Part shown: positions 40,820 to 50,289 of the stretch, in pieces
Layout of the letters: each line of letters starts with the position of its first letter
How positions within the stretch are numbered: the stretch's first letter is position 1
Assembly (NCBI RefSeq): GCF_900113225.1
Contig: NZ_FOZE01000003.1
Location: 739,375 to 803,374 of the forward strand
Direction of reading: 5' to 3'
DNA: 64,000 nucleotides
Source: Mitsuaria sp. PDC51
GTDB lineage: Bacteria; Pseudomonadota; Gammaproteobacteria; Burkholderiales; Burkholderiaceae_C
Position numbers and translations under genes: made by a program
The notes under the pieces: model-generated
Databases searched by the model: none
Seen by the model: the letters and a program-made list of their open reading frames with translations, nothing else
Told to the model about the DNA's origin: nothing

Positions 40820-41515
40820 ATGTCTCGCGCTTCCGCCAAGACCGACAGCTCCGCGCCGTCCTCCGCCCGACAGCGGCGCAAGGAGGCGCGCCCGCAGGAG
40901 CTGCTCGAAGCCGCGCTGTCGCTGTTCGTCGAGAAGGGTTTCGCCGCCACCCGTTCGGAGGAAGTGGCCGCCAAGGCGGGGGTTTCCAAGGGCACGCTCT
41001 ACCTCTACTTCCCCTCCAAGGAGGAGCTCTTCAAGGCGGTGGTGCGCGAGGCCCTCGGCAGCAAGATCGCGGAAGGGATTTCCGAGCTCGCCAAGCACCA
41101 GGGCTCGATGGCGGAACTGCTCACCTGGATGCTGTGGACCTGGTGGGAGCGCCTGGGCCGGACGCCGGCCGGCGGCATCCACAAGATCATGATGAGCGAG
41201 GCCCGCAACTTCCCGGAGCTGGCCGCGTTCTACAACGACGAGGTCATCGATCCCTGTTGCGCGCTGCTGGCCGAGGTGGTGCGCCGCGGCATCGCCTCGG
41301 GCGAGTTCCGCGAGGTCGATCCGGACGCGGCGGTGATGGTGCTGATCGGGCCGATGCTGCACCTGGTGCTGCATGAGCACTCGATCGGCGCGGCCGGCGT
41401 GACCCACGACCACAAGTGCACGCCGGAGCAGGTGCTGTCGCTGCAGCTCGAGCTGATGTTCGAGGGACTCCTCAACCGCCCGCGCCATCCGGCCCCACCC
41501 CGGTCGCCCGCCTAG
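40820..41515 (+). CDS. TetR/AcrR family transcriptional regulator
   Basis: 231 residues. The HTH is typical: ELLEAALSLFVEKGFAATRSEEVAAKAGVSKGTLYLYFPSKEELFKAVV, about 28-78. The C-terminal half resembles the TetR_C domain of regulators placed before TolC/efflux genes. A palindromic operator (40783-40800) directly overlaps its promoter, so self-repression is likely. Downstream genes on the same strand encode a Pcm-like methyltransferase (48 bases on) and a TolC-type protein, which may form its regulon. Confidence 0.9.
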   Translation: MSRASAKTDSSAPSSARQRRKEARPQELLEAALSLFVEKGFAATRSEEVAAKAGVSKGTLYLYFPSKEELFKAVVREALGSKIAEGISELAKHQGSMAELLTWMLWTWWERLGRTPAGGIHKIMMSEARNFPELAAFYNDEVIDPCCALLAEVVRRGIASGEFREVDPDAAVMVLIGPMLHLVLHEHSIGAAGVTHDHKCTPEQVLSLQLELMFEGLLNRPRHPAPPRSPA

Positions 41516-41563
41516 AATACCGCCCGCATTCGGCGCGCCAAGGGGGCCGCCAGAGGACTGAAC

Positions 41564-42217
41564 ATGAACTTCGAACAAGCCCGCTTCAACATGATCGAAC
41601 AGCAGATCCGCCCGTGGGATGTGCTGGATCCCTCGGTGCTGGCCCTGCTGGCCGTGGTCAAGCGCGAGGACTTCGTGCCCGCCGCCTACCGCAACGTGGC
41701 CTTCACCGACGTCGAGCTGCCGCTGGCCAATGGCCAGAAGATGCTGCCCCCGCGGGTCGAGGCCCGCTGGATGCAGGAGCTGCAGATCGAGCGCCACGAG
41801 AAGGTGCTCGAGATCGGCACCGGCAGCGGCTACATGGCCGCGCTGCTGGGCCACAAGGCGCAGCAGGTCTTCAGCGTCGAGAAGGACGCCGCGCTGGCCG
41901 GCGCCGCCCGCGACGCGCTGCGCCGCAATGGCGTGCTGAACGTGACGGTGGTCGAGGGCGACGGCGTCAAGGGCCTGCCCGGCGAGGCGCCGTTCGACGT
42001 GATCCTGCTGTCCGGCTCGGTGCCCCAGGCGCCGCAGGCGCTGCTGGACCAGCTCAAGATCGGCGGCCGCATGGGCGTGATCGTCGGCGACGAGCCCGCG
42101 ATGAGCGCGCGCATCATCACGCGCACCGGCGAGCGCGAGTTCACGACCAAAAACCTGTTCGAGACCGTCGTCCAGCGCCTGGACGGTTTCGACACCGGAT
42201 CGCATTTCACGTTCTGA
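41564..42217 (+). CDS. protein-L-isoaspartate O-methyltransferase family protein
   Basis: 217 residues. The SAM-binding motif I is VLEIGTGSGYMAALLG, followed by FSVEKDAALAGAARDAL and FDVILLSGSVPQAPQALLDQLKIGGRMGVIVGD. The N-terminal MIEQQIRPWDVLDPSVLALLAVVKREDFVP and YRNVAFTDVELPLANGQKMLPPRVEARWMQ match the Pcm family. Classical Pcm has an AYxD.PLPI..GQTISQP-like region; this shorter variant, common upstream of tolC in betaproteobacteria, may have another protein substrate. Methyltransferase fold certain; substrate not. Confidence 0.85.
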   Translation: MNFEQARFNMIEQQIRPWDVLDPSVLALLAVVKREDFVPAAYRNVAFTDVELPLANGQKMLPPRVEARWMQELQIERHEKVLEIGTGSGYMAALLGHKAQQVFSVEKDAALAGAARDALRRNGVLNVTVVEGDGVKGLPGEAPFDVILLSGSVPQAPQALLDQLKIGGRMGVIVGDEPAMSARIITRTGEREFTTKNLFETVVQRLDGFDTGSHFTF

Positions 42218-42473
42218 GCGGAGGGCGCGCGGCGGGCGGGGCGCTGGCAGCCCATCGCGCGTTATTGCCGTCACGGGGTGCGAAGACTGCAAGTCGTCGC
42301 ATTTCTTTCGAGACAGGGGGGCGAGGTGATCTATAACCTCGCCCGGCACCGGAGCCGGGTCGGCGGCGATCGACCGGCGGGTGCCCTGGACCTGGATACC
42401 GGCCGCGGCACGTCCGCGGCCGGTCCGCAGTTGGATCGCTCCGAAGAACACCACATCGATACGAGGAAGCCTC
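42218..42473 (+). promoter_or_regulatory. tolC leader region with two stable hairpins
   Basis: GGGCGAGGT/ACCTCGCCC (42319-42344, 8-base loop) and CCGGCCGCGG/CCGCGGCCGG (42399-42423, 5-base loop) are perfect inverted repeats. The first could terminate the upstream gene. The second stands about 50 bases before the TolC start and could shape its 5' leader. No confident promoter was read. Confidence 0.45.
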
Positions 42474-43826
42474 ATGGCCGCTGAACGCCGTACGTCTCCG
42501 ATCTCCCGCCTGCCGCGGGTCTCGCTCCTGGCCGCGGCGCTCGCGCTGATGGCCGGGGCGGCCCAGGCGCAGAGCCTGCAAGAGCTGTACGACGCGGCCC
42601 GCGCCTACGACGCCACCTACCTGGCGGCGCGGGCGACGGCGGAATCGGCGCAATACCGCTACGGCCAGGCGCTGGCGCTGGCGCGTCCCTCGGTCGGCGT
42701 GGGCGTCAGCTCGACGCGCTCGGAACTTGACCCGCCCGGCAGCGGCGTGCAGCGCGACCGCTTCGGCAACACCGTCACCAATGCCGGCCTGAATGCCAAG
42801 TACGCCGTCTTCAACCGTCCCAACCAGGGCTCGATCGACCAGGCCCGACTGGGCGTCGACGTGGCCGAGTCGGATCTCGCCACGGCGGAGCAGGACCTGA
42901 TCGTCCGCGTCGCGCAGGCGTATTTCGACGTGCTGGCGGCCAAGGACACGCTCTCGACCTCGAGCGCCAACAAGGCCGCGATCGCGGAGCAGCTGGCCTC
43001 GGCCAAGCGCAACTTCGAGGTCGGCACCGCGACCATCACCGACACCCGCGAGGCGCAGGCCCGCTACGACCTGGCGACCGCCCAGGAACTGGCTGCCGAC
43101 AACGACCTGCGCGTCAAGCGCGTCACGCTGGACCAACTGGTGGGGCGTGTCGGCGTCGAGCCGCGGCCGCTGGCCGTGCCGGTGGTGCTGCCGCCGGTGG
43201 CGCCGTCCACGGTCGATCCGTGGGTCAGCCAGGCCGAAGGCGGTCATCCGGCGATCCGCAAGGCCCAGCTGGGCCTGGACATCGCCCGCTACGAGATCGA
43301 GCGCGCCAAGGGCGCGCGCCTGCCCACGGTCGACCTGACCGCGCAGCTCGGCGTGCAGCGCTCCACCGGCGAGGGCGTGCAGTACACCGGCAACCTCAAG
43401 AACGCGTCGGTCGGCGTTGCGCTGAACATGCCGATCTACAGCGGTGGCGCGATCACCAACCGCATCAAGGAGACGGTCGCGCTGGAGGAGAAGTCCCGCA
43501 ACGACCTGGACTTCGCCCGCCGCAGCGTCGAGGAAGGCACCAAGCGCGCGTTCTTCGGCGTGCAGTCGCTGCAGGCGCAGGTGAAGGCCTACGAGGCGGC
43601 CGAGGCCTCGTCGAAGCTGGCGCTGGAGGCGACCCAGCTGGGCTACAAGGTCGGCGTGCGGGTCAACCTGGACGTGCTGAACGCCCAGACCCAGCTCTAC
43701 ACGACGCAGCGCGACCTGGCCAAGGCCCGCTATGACGTGCTGGTGAACAGCCTCAAGCTGCGCCAGGCGTCCGGCCAACTGCGTCCCGAGGACGTGACGG
43801 CGATCAACGCCTTGCTCGCCCGCTGA
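42474..43826 (+). CDS. tolC: TolC-family outer-membrane efflux protein
   Basis: 450 residues from the ATG at 42474 with GAGGAAG upstream. Signal peptide LLAAALALMAGAAQAQS. Then TolC organisation: two internal repeats, each with long helices and paired strands. Visible are SLQELYDAARAYDATYLAARA, RVAQAYFDVLAAKDTL with VGTATITDTREAQARYDLATAQEL, and in the second half SVGVALNMPIYSGGAITNRIKETV with LGYKVGVRVNLDVLNAQTQLYTTQRDLAKARYD. It acts as the exit duct for type I secretion and RND pumps. No inner-membrane pump is encoded next to it. Confidence 0.92.
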   Translation: MAAERRTSPISRLPRVSLLAAALALMAGAAQAQSLQELYDAARAYDATYLAARATAESAQYRYGQALALARPSVGVGVSSTRSELDPPGSGVQRDRFGNTVTNAGLNAKYAVFNRPNQGSIDQARLGVDVAESDLATAEQDLIVRVAQAYFDVLAAKDTLSTSSANKAAIAEQLASAKRNFEVGTATITDTREAQARYDLATAQELAADNDLRVKRVTLDQLVGRVGVEPRPLAVPVVLPPVAPSTVDPWVSQAEGGHPAIRKAQLGLDIARYEIERAKGARLPTVDLTAQLGVQRSTGEGVQYTGNLKNASVGVALNMPIYSGGAITNRIKETVALEEKSRNDLDFARRSVEEGTKRAFFGVQSLQAQVKAYEAAEASSKLALEATQLGYKVGVRVNLDVLNAQTQLYTTQRDLAKARYDVLVNSLKLRQASGQLRPEDVTAINALLAR

Positions 43827-43865
43827 GCGTCGCGGGACGTCGCAAGGCGTCGCGAACCACCGATG

Positions 43866-43887
43866 AAGGCCGCCCCAGGGCGGCCTT
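43866..43887 (+). terminator. hairpin terminator after tolC
   Basis: AAGGCCGCCC and GGGCGGCCTT are perfect inverted repeats, 40 bases after the tolC stop, followed by TCGTTC. Position and symmetry fit an intrinsic terminator. Confidence 0.6.
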
Positions 43888-43946
43888 CGTTCATCCGGCG
43901 GCCTGGTGACAGGTCTTGCGCCCCGGACGCGCGACAATCCGCCCCC

Positions 43947-44732
43947 ATGCTGTATGTGATCTCCCCCGCGAAGTCCCTGGACTACGACACCCCCACGCCC
44001 GAGGCGCTGGCCGCGTTGGCGGGTCGTCCCCACTTCGTGCCCCAGGCGGCCGAGCTGATCGGGATCCTCAAGACCAAGACGGCGGCCGACATCGGCGGCC
44101 TGATGGACATCTCCGAGGCGCTCGCGACCTTGAACGTGGCCCGCTACCAAGCGTGGTCGACGCGCTTCACCGACAGGAACAGCAAGCCCGCCGTGCTCGC
44201 CTTCAATGGCGACGTCTACGACGGCCTGCAGGCCGCGACGCTGTCGGTCGACGATCTGCAGTGGGCGCAGCGCCACCTGGCGATCCTCTCGGGGCTCTAC
44301 GGCGTGCTGCGGCCGCTGGACCGGCTGCAGCCCTACCGGCTCGAGATGGGCACCGCGCTGAAGAACGAGCGCGGCGGCAACCTCTACGCCTTCTGGGGCG
44401 ACACCATCGCCGAACACCTGAACGCGCAGTGCGCGCAGCTGTCGGCGCCGGTGATCGTGAACCTGGCCTCGCAGGAGTACTTCAAGGCCGCCGCCCGCAA
44501 GGTGCTGAAGCCGCGGGTCATCGAGTGCCAGTTCGAGGACTGGAAAGGCGGCCGCTACAAAATCATCAGCTTCTTTGCAAAGCGCGCGCGCGGCCTGATG
44601 GCCCGGTATGCGATCCAGCACCGGATCGGCACGCCGGCGGGGCTGCAGGATTTCGCGGTCGACGGCTACGCCTACGCGCCCGAGGCCAGCGAGCCGGACC
44701 GGCTGGTGTTCCGCCGCCGCGTCGCTGACTGA
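43947..44732 (+). CDS. yaaA: YaaA family peroxide-stress protein (DUF328)
   Basis: 261 residues from the ATG at 43947. Landmarks are the opening MLYVISPAKSLDYDTPTP, FNGDVYDGL, LSGLYGVLRPLDRLQPYRLEMGT, NLASQEYFKA and the Lys/Arg-rich KIISFFAKRARGLMARY. E. coli YaaA binds DNA and lowers intracellular iron under peroxide stress. A DNA- or iron-related protective role is likely here. It has a separate transcript between the tolC terminator and an oxygenase gene. Confidence 0.93.
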   Translation: MLYVISPAKSLDYDTPTPEALAALAGRPHFVPQAAELIGILKTKTAADIGGLMDISEALATLNVARYQAWSTRFTDRNSKPAVLAFNGDVYDGLQAATLSVDDLQWAQRHLAILSGLYGVLRPLDRLQPYRLEMGTALKNERGGNLYAFWGDTIAEHLNAQCAQLSAPVIVNLASQEYFKAAARKVLKPRVIECQFEDWKGGRYKIISFFAKRARGLMARYAIQHRIGTPAGLQDFAVDGYAYAPEASEPDRLVFRRRVAD

Positions 44733-44785
44733 GCTGGCACACCGGGATACAGGCAGACACCGATCAGTTTGATACCGTTGCGGCC

Positions 44786-45646
44786 ATGAGCAATTCGCAA
44801 TACCTCACGCCCGAACTGCGCGACTGGGTGGCCGCGCAGTTGCGCAACGGCATCACGCGCGAGGCGCTGTACCAGGCCATGCTGACCAGCGGCTGGCAGC
44901 CCGACATGGCGCAGCAGGCGCTGGCCGAGCACCGCCCCTTCGAGCCGCCGCTGACGCTGCCGGAGCTGCCCGAGCCGGCGATCGAGCCGGGCTCGCTGCC
45001 CGAACCGGACCTGACCGACCAGCGCAGCGTGCTGCTGCCCGACGGCCACCGCGTCGAGATCCTGATGGCGCTGCAGCGGCCGCGGGTGATCGTGTTCGGC
45101 AACCTGCTGAGCGCCCAGGAATGCGACGCGATGGTCGCCTCGGCGGGTGCCCGGCTGGCGCGCTCGGAGACGGTGGCGGCGCAGCGCGAGGGCAGCGAAG
45201 TGAACTCGGCGCGCACCAGCGAGGGGATGTTCTTCGAGCGCGGCGAGAACGAGGTCGTCGCCCGCATCGAGCGCCGCATCGCGACGCTGCTGAACTGGCC
45301 GCTGCGCAACGGCGAGGGCCTGCAGGTGCTGCGTTATCGCGTCGGCGCCGAGTACCAGCCGCACTACGACTACTTCGACCCGCGGCACGCCAGCAGCAAG
45401 GCGATCCTGGAGCGCGGCGGCCAGCGCGTCGCGACGCTGGTGATGTACCTGAACACGCCGGCGCGCGGCGGCGCGACGGTCTTCCCGGACATCAAGCTCG
45501 ACGTCATGGCCCAAAAGGGCAATGCGGTCTTCTTCAGCTACGACCGGCCCGATCCCAGCACGCTGACGCTGCATGGCGGCGCGCCGGTCGTCGAGGGCGA
45601 GAAGTGGGTCGCCACCAAATGGTTACGTCGGGGTGAGTTCGTTTGA
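44786..45646 (+). CDS. 2OG-Fe(II) oxygenase, prolyl 4-hydroxylase-like
   Basis: 286 residues. The C-terminal P4Hc domain keeps all cofactor ligands: H193 and D195 in QPHYDYFD, H263 in LHGGAPV and 2-oxoglutarate-binding K273 in GEKWVATKW. The N-terminal 50 residues (YLTPELRDWVAAQLRNGITREALYQAML) form a small helical unit that may bind the protein substrate, and a Pro/Glu-rich linker joins them. Substrate unknown; bacterial relatives hydroxylate EF-Tu or small proteins. It sits before a Lys/Ala/Pro-rich exported protein. Confidence 0.88.
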   Translation: MSNSQYLTPELRDWVAAQLRNGITREALYQAMLTSGWQPDMAQQALAEHRPFEPPLTLPELPEPAIEPGSLPEPDLTDQRSVLLPDGHRVEILMALQRPRVIVFGNLLSAQECDAMVASAGARLARSETVAAQREGSEVNSARTSEGMFFERGENEVVARIERRIATLLNWPLRNGEGLQVLRYRVGAEYQPHYDYFDPRHASSKAILERGGQRVATLVMYLNTPARGGATVFPDIKLDVMAQKGNAVFFSYDRPDPSTLTLHGGAPVVEGEKWVATKWLRRGEFV

Positions 45647-45736
45647 CGCGGCCTTGACCGGCGCGCGGCTAGACTCGCTGATCATTCCCATGAGCGCCGG
45701 CCTGCGCGCCGGCGCGCCTCGAAGAAGGACCGCTTC

Positions 45737-46168
45737 ATGAAGTCGTTGATCGCCGCCCTGGGCACCGTGTTGCTGAGCACCCTCGCGCAGGCGCAAGGCC
45801 AGCCGCAGACGCAGCCCCAGCCGGTCCCGCCGGCCACGGCGCCGATCCCCGCCGCGCACGCCGACATGGCCGCGCCGGCCGCCGCGCCCGCCGCCACGGC
45901 TGCGAAGTCGGACAAGTCGGCGACTTCCACGAAGTCGGGCACCCGGCACAAGACGGCGGGGAAGGCCACGGGGAAGACGGCTGGCAAAACTGCCGGCAAG
46001 ACGGCGAAGTCCGGCGGCAAGTCGCACACCACCGCGAAGAAGTCGGGCGCCAAGAAGTCCGGTACCAAGCAGACGGCGCAGCACGCTTCGTCGGCAGGCA
46101 AGACCGGTTCGAAGAAGCTGGCCACGGCCAAGTCGAAGAAGAGCAGGGCGCGACAGGCCGCCGCCTGA
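45737..46168 (+). CDS. exported Lys/Ala-rich histone H1-like protein
   Basis: 143 residues. The first 20 residues are a clear signal peptide (MKSLIAALGTVLLSTLAQAQ). A Pro/Ala/Gln stretch follows, and from about residue 55 to the end it is nearly all Lys, Ala, Thr, Ser and Gly, with TAGKTAGKTAGKT and KKSGAKKSG repeats resembling histone H1 tails. H1-like proteins are normally cytoplasmic, so a signal peptide is notable. It could bind polyanions in the periplasm or be a simple low-complexity cell-envelope protein. AGAAGGA precedes the ATG. A bidirectional terminator follows. Confidence 0.65.
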   Translation: MKSLIAALGTVLLSTLAQAQGQPQTQPQPVPPATAPIPAAHADMAAPAAAPAATAAKSDKSATSTKSGTRHKTAGKATGKTAGKTAGKTAKSGGKSHTTAKKSGAKKSGTKQTAQHASSAGKTGSKKLATAKSKKSRARQAAA

Positions 46169-46206
46169 GCCTGGCGGTCGACCGGGACGACCCGCGACGC
46201 GGCAAC

Positions 46207-46233
46207 AAAAAAGCAGCCCGAGGGCTGCTTTTT
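46207..46233. terminator. bidirectional terminator between the H1-like gene and efp
   Basis: An A-run plus AGCAGCCC (46207-46219), loop GA, and GGGCTGCT plus a T-run (46222-46233) give a strong stem with a U-tail in both directions. It serves the convergent genes on either side. Confidence 0.85.
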
Positions 46234-46269
46234 CGTTGGGCGAGGAGCCGGTGCCGGCTCCGGCATCGC

Positions 46270-46824
46270 TCAGACGCGCTTGCGGTACTCGTGGGTACGC
46301 GTGTCGATTTCGATGTTGTCGCCCTGGGCCACGAAGATGGGCACGGGGATCTCGAAACCGGTGGCGATCTTGGCGGGCTTCAGGACCTTGCCCGAGGTGT
46401 CGCCCTTGACGGCCGGCTCGGTCCAGGTCACTTCGCGCACGACGCTGGTGGGCAGTTCCACCGAGATCGCCTTGCCGTCGTAGAACACCACTTCCACTTC
46501 CATGCCGTCCTGCAGGTAGTTGATGGCGTCGCCCATGTTCTCGGCTTCGACTTCGAACTGGTTGTATTCGGTGTCCATGAACACGTACATCGGGTCGGCG
46601 AAGTAGGAGTAGGTGCACTCCTTCTTGTCGAGGATGATCTGGTCCATCTTGTCGTCGGCCTTGAAGACGACTTCGGTGCCGGAGTTGTTCAGCAGGCTCT
46701 TCAGCTTCATGCGCACCGTCGCGGCATTGCGGCCACCGCGGCTGTACTCGGTCTTCAGCACGACCATGGGGTCCTTGCCGTGCATGATCACGTTGCCGGC
46801 GCGAATTTCTTGAGCGATCTTCAT
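46270..46824 (-). CDS. efp: translation elongation factor P (Arg32, EarP-type)
   Basis: 184 residues. EF-P relieves ribosomes stalled at consecutive prolines. The tip of domain I reads [14 protein letters not shown], with Arg at position 32. This is the rhamnosylated class, in contrast to Lys34-type EF-P modified by EpmA/B. The C-terminal domain shows [25 protein letters not shown] and [17 protein letters not shown]. The modifying enzyme EarP is encoded directly upstream on the same strand, which confirms the class. Confidence 0.97.
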   Translation of the reverse strand: MKIAQEIRAGNVIMHGKDPMVVLKTEYSRGGRNAATVRMKLKSLLNNSGTEVVFKADDKMDQIILDKKECTYSYFADPMYVFMDTEYNQFEVEAENMGDAINYLQDGMEVEVVFYDGKAISVELPTSVVREVTWTEPAVKGDTSGKVLKPAKIATGFEIPVPIFVAQGDNIEIDTRTHEYRKRV

Positions 46825-46970
46825 GATGATTCCGGGAGATTGGGTCCGGGCACAGTCACTTGGATGCTTGGAGATCCGAACTGTTCCGGCGGTGTGAGGC
46901 GTTCGGCGCTGGTTCGGGGAACCGCGCGTTCAGAACGCGAAAAGCCGCGCATTCTAGCTCGAAAGGCCTG

Positions 46971-48077
46971 TCACGCGCCACTCGCGCGCCGGGCAAAGGC
47001 CTGCAGCCGCGAGGTCAAATCCACTTGCGCCGCCAATTCGGCACGCCATGCGCGCGCCTGCGCGACGGCGGCCGGCCGCTCGCGCAGGGCCTCGGCGCAG
47101 GCCGGCGTCCACGGCCCGAGCCCGTTCCACGCGCGCGACAGGGCGCGCCAGTTCGCGGCCCACCGGTCCTCGGCGCCCGCCAGCGCGGCGTCCAGGAAGG
47201 CCTCCAGCTTCGGCCCGTGCGCGCCATCGTCCTGGAAGTAGATCTGCCACAGCATCGGCTGGCCGGCCCATTGCGCGCGCACGAAGGAGTCCTCGCCGCG
47301 CACGAGGTTGAGATCGCAGGACCAGAGCAACTGGTCGTAACCGTCCTGCGTCAGATGAGGAAGCGCGAGCGCGCGCTGCCCGTCGCGCAGCAAGGCCGGC
47401 ACGGCGCTCTGGGCCGCCCCGGGGCAGAGCAGCAGCAGCCAGCCGGGACCGAGCGCCTCGAGCAAGGGCGCCAGCGGCGCCTGCGGATACGCGAACAGGC
47501 TCAGCACCCGCTCGCCGGGCCGGCGGCCCCAGCCGCGCGCCGCGCGCCAGGCGTCGCCGTGATGCGCGGTGACGGCGTCGAGAAGTCCCGGCTCCCGGAG
47601 AAGGCCGCCGGTGCGATCGTTGAAGCCGGGATAGAAGAACCACTTGTCGAGTCCCGCGCCCGGTCCGGAGAACTGCGGCGACTTCAGTCCATGGCTGCGC
47701 TCGACGTAGCTTTCGGCGCTGAGGTATTCGAGGTTGATCCACGCCGGCCGGACGGGCCGCGCGGCCATCGCGGCGACGAAGGGCGCGGGCAGCTCACAGC
47801 CGAAGGTCTCGACGACGACGTCGCCCGGTGCCGCGCCCATGCTCTCGTCCCACGGCTGGCAGCTCAGGCCCGGGACGGCCTCCGGCTGCATCCAGGCCAG
47901 CGGCGACAGGTCGTCGCACCAGAGCCGCGCCTGCTCGCCGCGCCGGGCCAGGTCGCGCGCCAGCCGCAGGCAGACGCCGAGATCGCCGTAGTTGTCGATG
48001 ACGCGGCAGAAGATGTCCCAGGTCATCGTGTCAGGAGACTGCGCGGGGGAAGCGGATTCGGCGAGGGCGTGGGGCAT
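46971..48077 (-). CDS. earP: EF-P arginine rhamnosyltransferase EarP
   Basis: 368 residues from the ATG at 48077; an ATG at 48026 (MTWDIFC) gives 351 and may be the true start, since relatives open near WDIFC. GT-B fold marks: [25 protein letters not shown] with its catalytic Asp, and the C-terminal [15 protein letters not shown] that binds dTDP-rhamnose. It attaches L-rhamnose to Arg32 of EF-P, encoded 146 bases downstream. It is divergent from uvrC with a very short gap. Confidence 0.94.
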   Translation of the reverse strand: MPHALAESASPAQSPDTMTWDIFCRVIDNYGDLGVCLRLARDLARRGEQARLWCDDLSPLAWMQPEAVPGLSCQPWDESMGAAPGDVVVETFGCELPAPFVAAMAARPVRPAWINLEYLSAESYVERSHGLKSPQFSGPGAGLDKWFFYPGFNDRTGGLLREPGLLDAVTAHHGDAWRAARGWGRRPGERVLSLFAYPQAPLAPLLEALGPGWLLLLCPGAAQSAVPALLRDGQRALALPHLTQDGYDQLLWSCDLNLVRGEDSFVRAQWAGQPMLWQIYFQDDGAHGPKLEAFLDAALAGAEDRWAANWRALSRAWNGLGPWTPACAEALRERPAAVAQARAWRAELAAQVDLTSRLQAFARRASGA

Positions 48078-48109
48078 CGCGGAATTATCCGGCGGCACAA
48101 TCGCGCCCC

Positions 48110-50260
48110 ATGAGCACGACCCCCGCCGGCGCCAGCGAAGTGCCGGAGCCTTCTTCCCCGACCGTTCCCGCGGAGCCCCCGCGCGCCGATGCGCCGGCTG
48201 CAACCGATGCGCCCGACGCGGCGCCGCCGTCCCACGCCGAGGCGTGGAACGCCCAGTCCGAAGCCATCGAGGCGGCCGAGTCCCGCCGCGTCGCCGACAT
48301 GGAGCGCGCCGCCCGCGCGGTTCGCGACCGGCTGCTGGCCGAGGTGCTGGCGCTGCCGGCGCTGCCCGGCGTCTACCGCTATTTCGACGCGCAGGACCAT
48401 GTGCTCTACGTCGGCAAGGCCAAGAACCTGAAGCGGCGCGTCTCCAGCTACTTCCAGAAGGATCACGGCGGCACGCGCATCGGGATGATGGTGGCGCGCA
48501 TCGCGCGGCTCGAGACCACGGTGGTGCGTACCGAGGCCGAGGCGCTGCTGCTCGAGAACAACCTGATCAAGGCGCTCAACCCGCGGTTCAACATCCTGTT
48601 CCGCGACGACAAGAGCTATCCCTACCTGCGCCTGTCCGGCCACGCCTGGCCGCGCATCAGCTACTACCGCGGCGCGGTCGATCGGCGCCATCGCTACTTC
48701 GGCCCGTTCCCCAGCGCCTGGGCGGTGAAGGAATCGATCCAGCTGATCCAGAAGGTCTTCCAGCTGCGGACCTGCGAGGACACCGTCTTCAACAACCGCA
48801 GCCGGCCCTGCCTGCTGCACCAGATCCACCGCTGCACCGGCCCCTGCGTGCCCGAGGGCCAGAACGACAACTACCGCCGCAACGTCAGCAACGCGGAGCG
48901 CTTCCTGCTCGGCGAGACCCAGGAGGTCCTGGACGCGCTGCAGGCGCAGATGATGAGCCACGCCGAGCGCTTCGAGTACGAGCAGGCCGCCGGCATCCGC
49001 AACCAGATCACCGCCTTGTCGAAGGTGCTGCAGCAGCAGGCCGTCGACGAGAACAGCGCCACCGGGCGCGATCGCGACGTCGACATCCTGGCGGTGAAGC
49101 TGCAGGGCGGACGCGCCTGCGTGAACCTGGCGATGGTGCGCGGCGGTCGGCATCTGGGCGACCGGGCCTACTTCCCGAAACACGTCGACGACGCGACGGC
49201 CGTGCAGCTGCTCGACGACGACGACCTGCCGGAGCTGGACGCTTCGGCGGCGGGCGAGGGCGCTGTTGGTGCCGCGGTCACGCGCCCCGCGCCGCCGAGC
49301 CCGGAGCGCCAGGTCCTGGAGGCCTTCATCGCCCAGCACTACCTCGAGATGGCGGTGCCCTCGCTGCTGGTGCTGTCGGAGCCGGTCGATCCGGCGCTGG
49401 CCGAGGCGCTGAGCGCGCAGGCCGGCTACCGCGTCACCACGCAGGCGCAGCCGCGCGGCCAGCGCCGCATCTGGCAGGAGATGTGCGTCAAGGGCGCCGA
49501 GATCGCGCTGGCGCGGCTGCTGTCGGAGGAAGGCTCCCAGCAGGCGCGCACGCGCGCGCTCGTGGACGCGCTGGACCTCAGCGTCACCGAGCTAGACAAG
49601 TTCCGCATCGAGTGCTTCGACATCAGCCACACCGCCGGCGAGGCGACGCAGGCGTCCTGCGTCGTCTTCGAGGGCCACCAGATGCAGAGCAGCCAGTACC
49701 GGCGCTTCAACATCGAGGGCATCACCGGCGGTGACGACTACGCGGCGATGCGGCAGGTGCTGACACGCCGTTACAGCAAGATGGCCGAGGCCGCACAGAA
49801 TGGCACCGGTCGTCTGCCGGACCTGGTCCTGGTCGACGGCGGCAAGGGCCAGGTGTCGATGGCGCGCGAGGTCTTCGAGGAACTTGGCGTCGACCTGAGC
49901 CTGATCGTCGGCGTCGAGAAGGGCGAGGGCCGCAAGGTGGGGCTGGAGGAACTGGTCTTCGCCGACGGGCGGGAGAAGGTCTACCTGGGCCGCGATTCGG
50001 CGGCGCTGATGCTGGTCGCCCAGATCCGGGACGAGGCCCACCGCTTCGCCATCACCGGCATGCGGGCCAAGCGGGCGTCGATCCGCACCGGCGGCTCGCG
50101 GCTGGAGGACGTGCCGGGCGTGGGGCCGAAGAAGCGCGCGCAGCTGCTGCAGCGTTTCGGCGGCGTGCGCGGCGTGGCGGGGGCGAGCGTCGAGGAGCTG
50201 TGCAGCGTCAAGGGCATCTCGCGCGAGCTCGCCGAGGACATTTATCGCGCGCTGCATTGA
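48110..50260 (+). CDS. uvrC: excinuclease ABC subunit C
   Basis: 716 residues, longer than the usual 600-650. A GIY-YIG nuclease domain starts at about residue 83 ([31 protein letters not shown]). A UvrB-binding UVR segment ([16 protein letters not shown]), an RNase H-like UvrC domain ([32 protein letters not shown]) and terminal helix-hairpin-helices ([22 protein letters not shown]) follow. The first 65 residues are Ala/Pro-rich and probably disordered; Met at about residue 64 is an alternative start. It cuts on both sides of bulky DNA lesions with UvrAB. Confidence 0.96.
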   Translation: MSTTPAGASEVPEPSSPTVPAEPPRADAPAATDAPDAAPPSHAEAWNAQSEAIEAAESRRVADMERAARAVRDRLLAEVLALPALPGVYRYFDAQDHVLYVGKAKNLKRRVSSYFQKDHGGTRIGMMVARIARLETTVVRTEAEALLLENNLIKALNPRFNILFRDDKSYPYLRLSGHAWPRISYYRGAVDRRHRYFGPFPSAWAVKESIQLIQKVFQLRTCEDTVFNNRSRPCLLHQIHRCTGPCVPEGQNDNYRRNVSNAERFLLGETQEVLDALQAQMMSHAERFEYEQAAGIRNQITALSKVLQQQAVDENSATGRDRDVDILAVKLQGGRACVNLAMVRGGRHLGDRAYFPKHVDDATAVQLLDDDDLPELDASAAGEGAVGAAVTRPAPPSPERQVLEAFIAQHYLEMAVPSLLVLSEPVDPALAEALSAQAGYRVTTQAQPRGQRRIWQEMCVKGAEIALARLLSEEGSQQARTRALVDALDLSVTELDKFRIECFDISHTAGEATQASCVVFEGHQMQSSQYRRFNIEGITGGDDYAAMRQVLTRRYSKMAEAAQNGTGRLPDLVLVDGGKGQVSMAREVFEELGVDLSLIVGVEKGEGRKVGLEELVFADGREKVYLGRDSAALMLVAQIRDEAHRFAITGMRAKRASIRTGGSRLEDVPGVGPKKRAQLLQRFGGVRGVAGASVEELCSVKGISRELAEDIYRALH

Positions 50261-50289
50261 ATGCGGCGCGGTGGGTTGGGAATGGAGTC

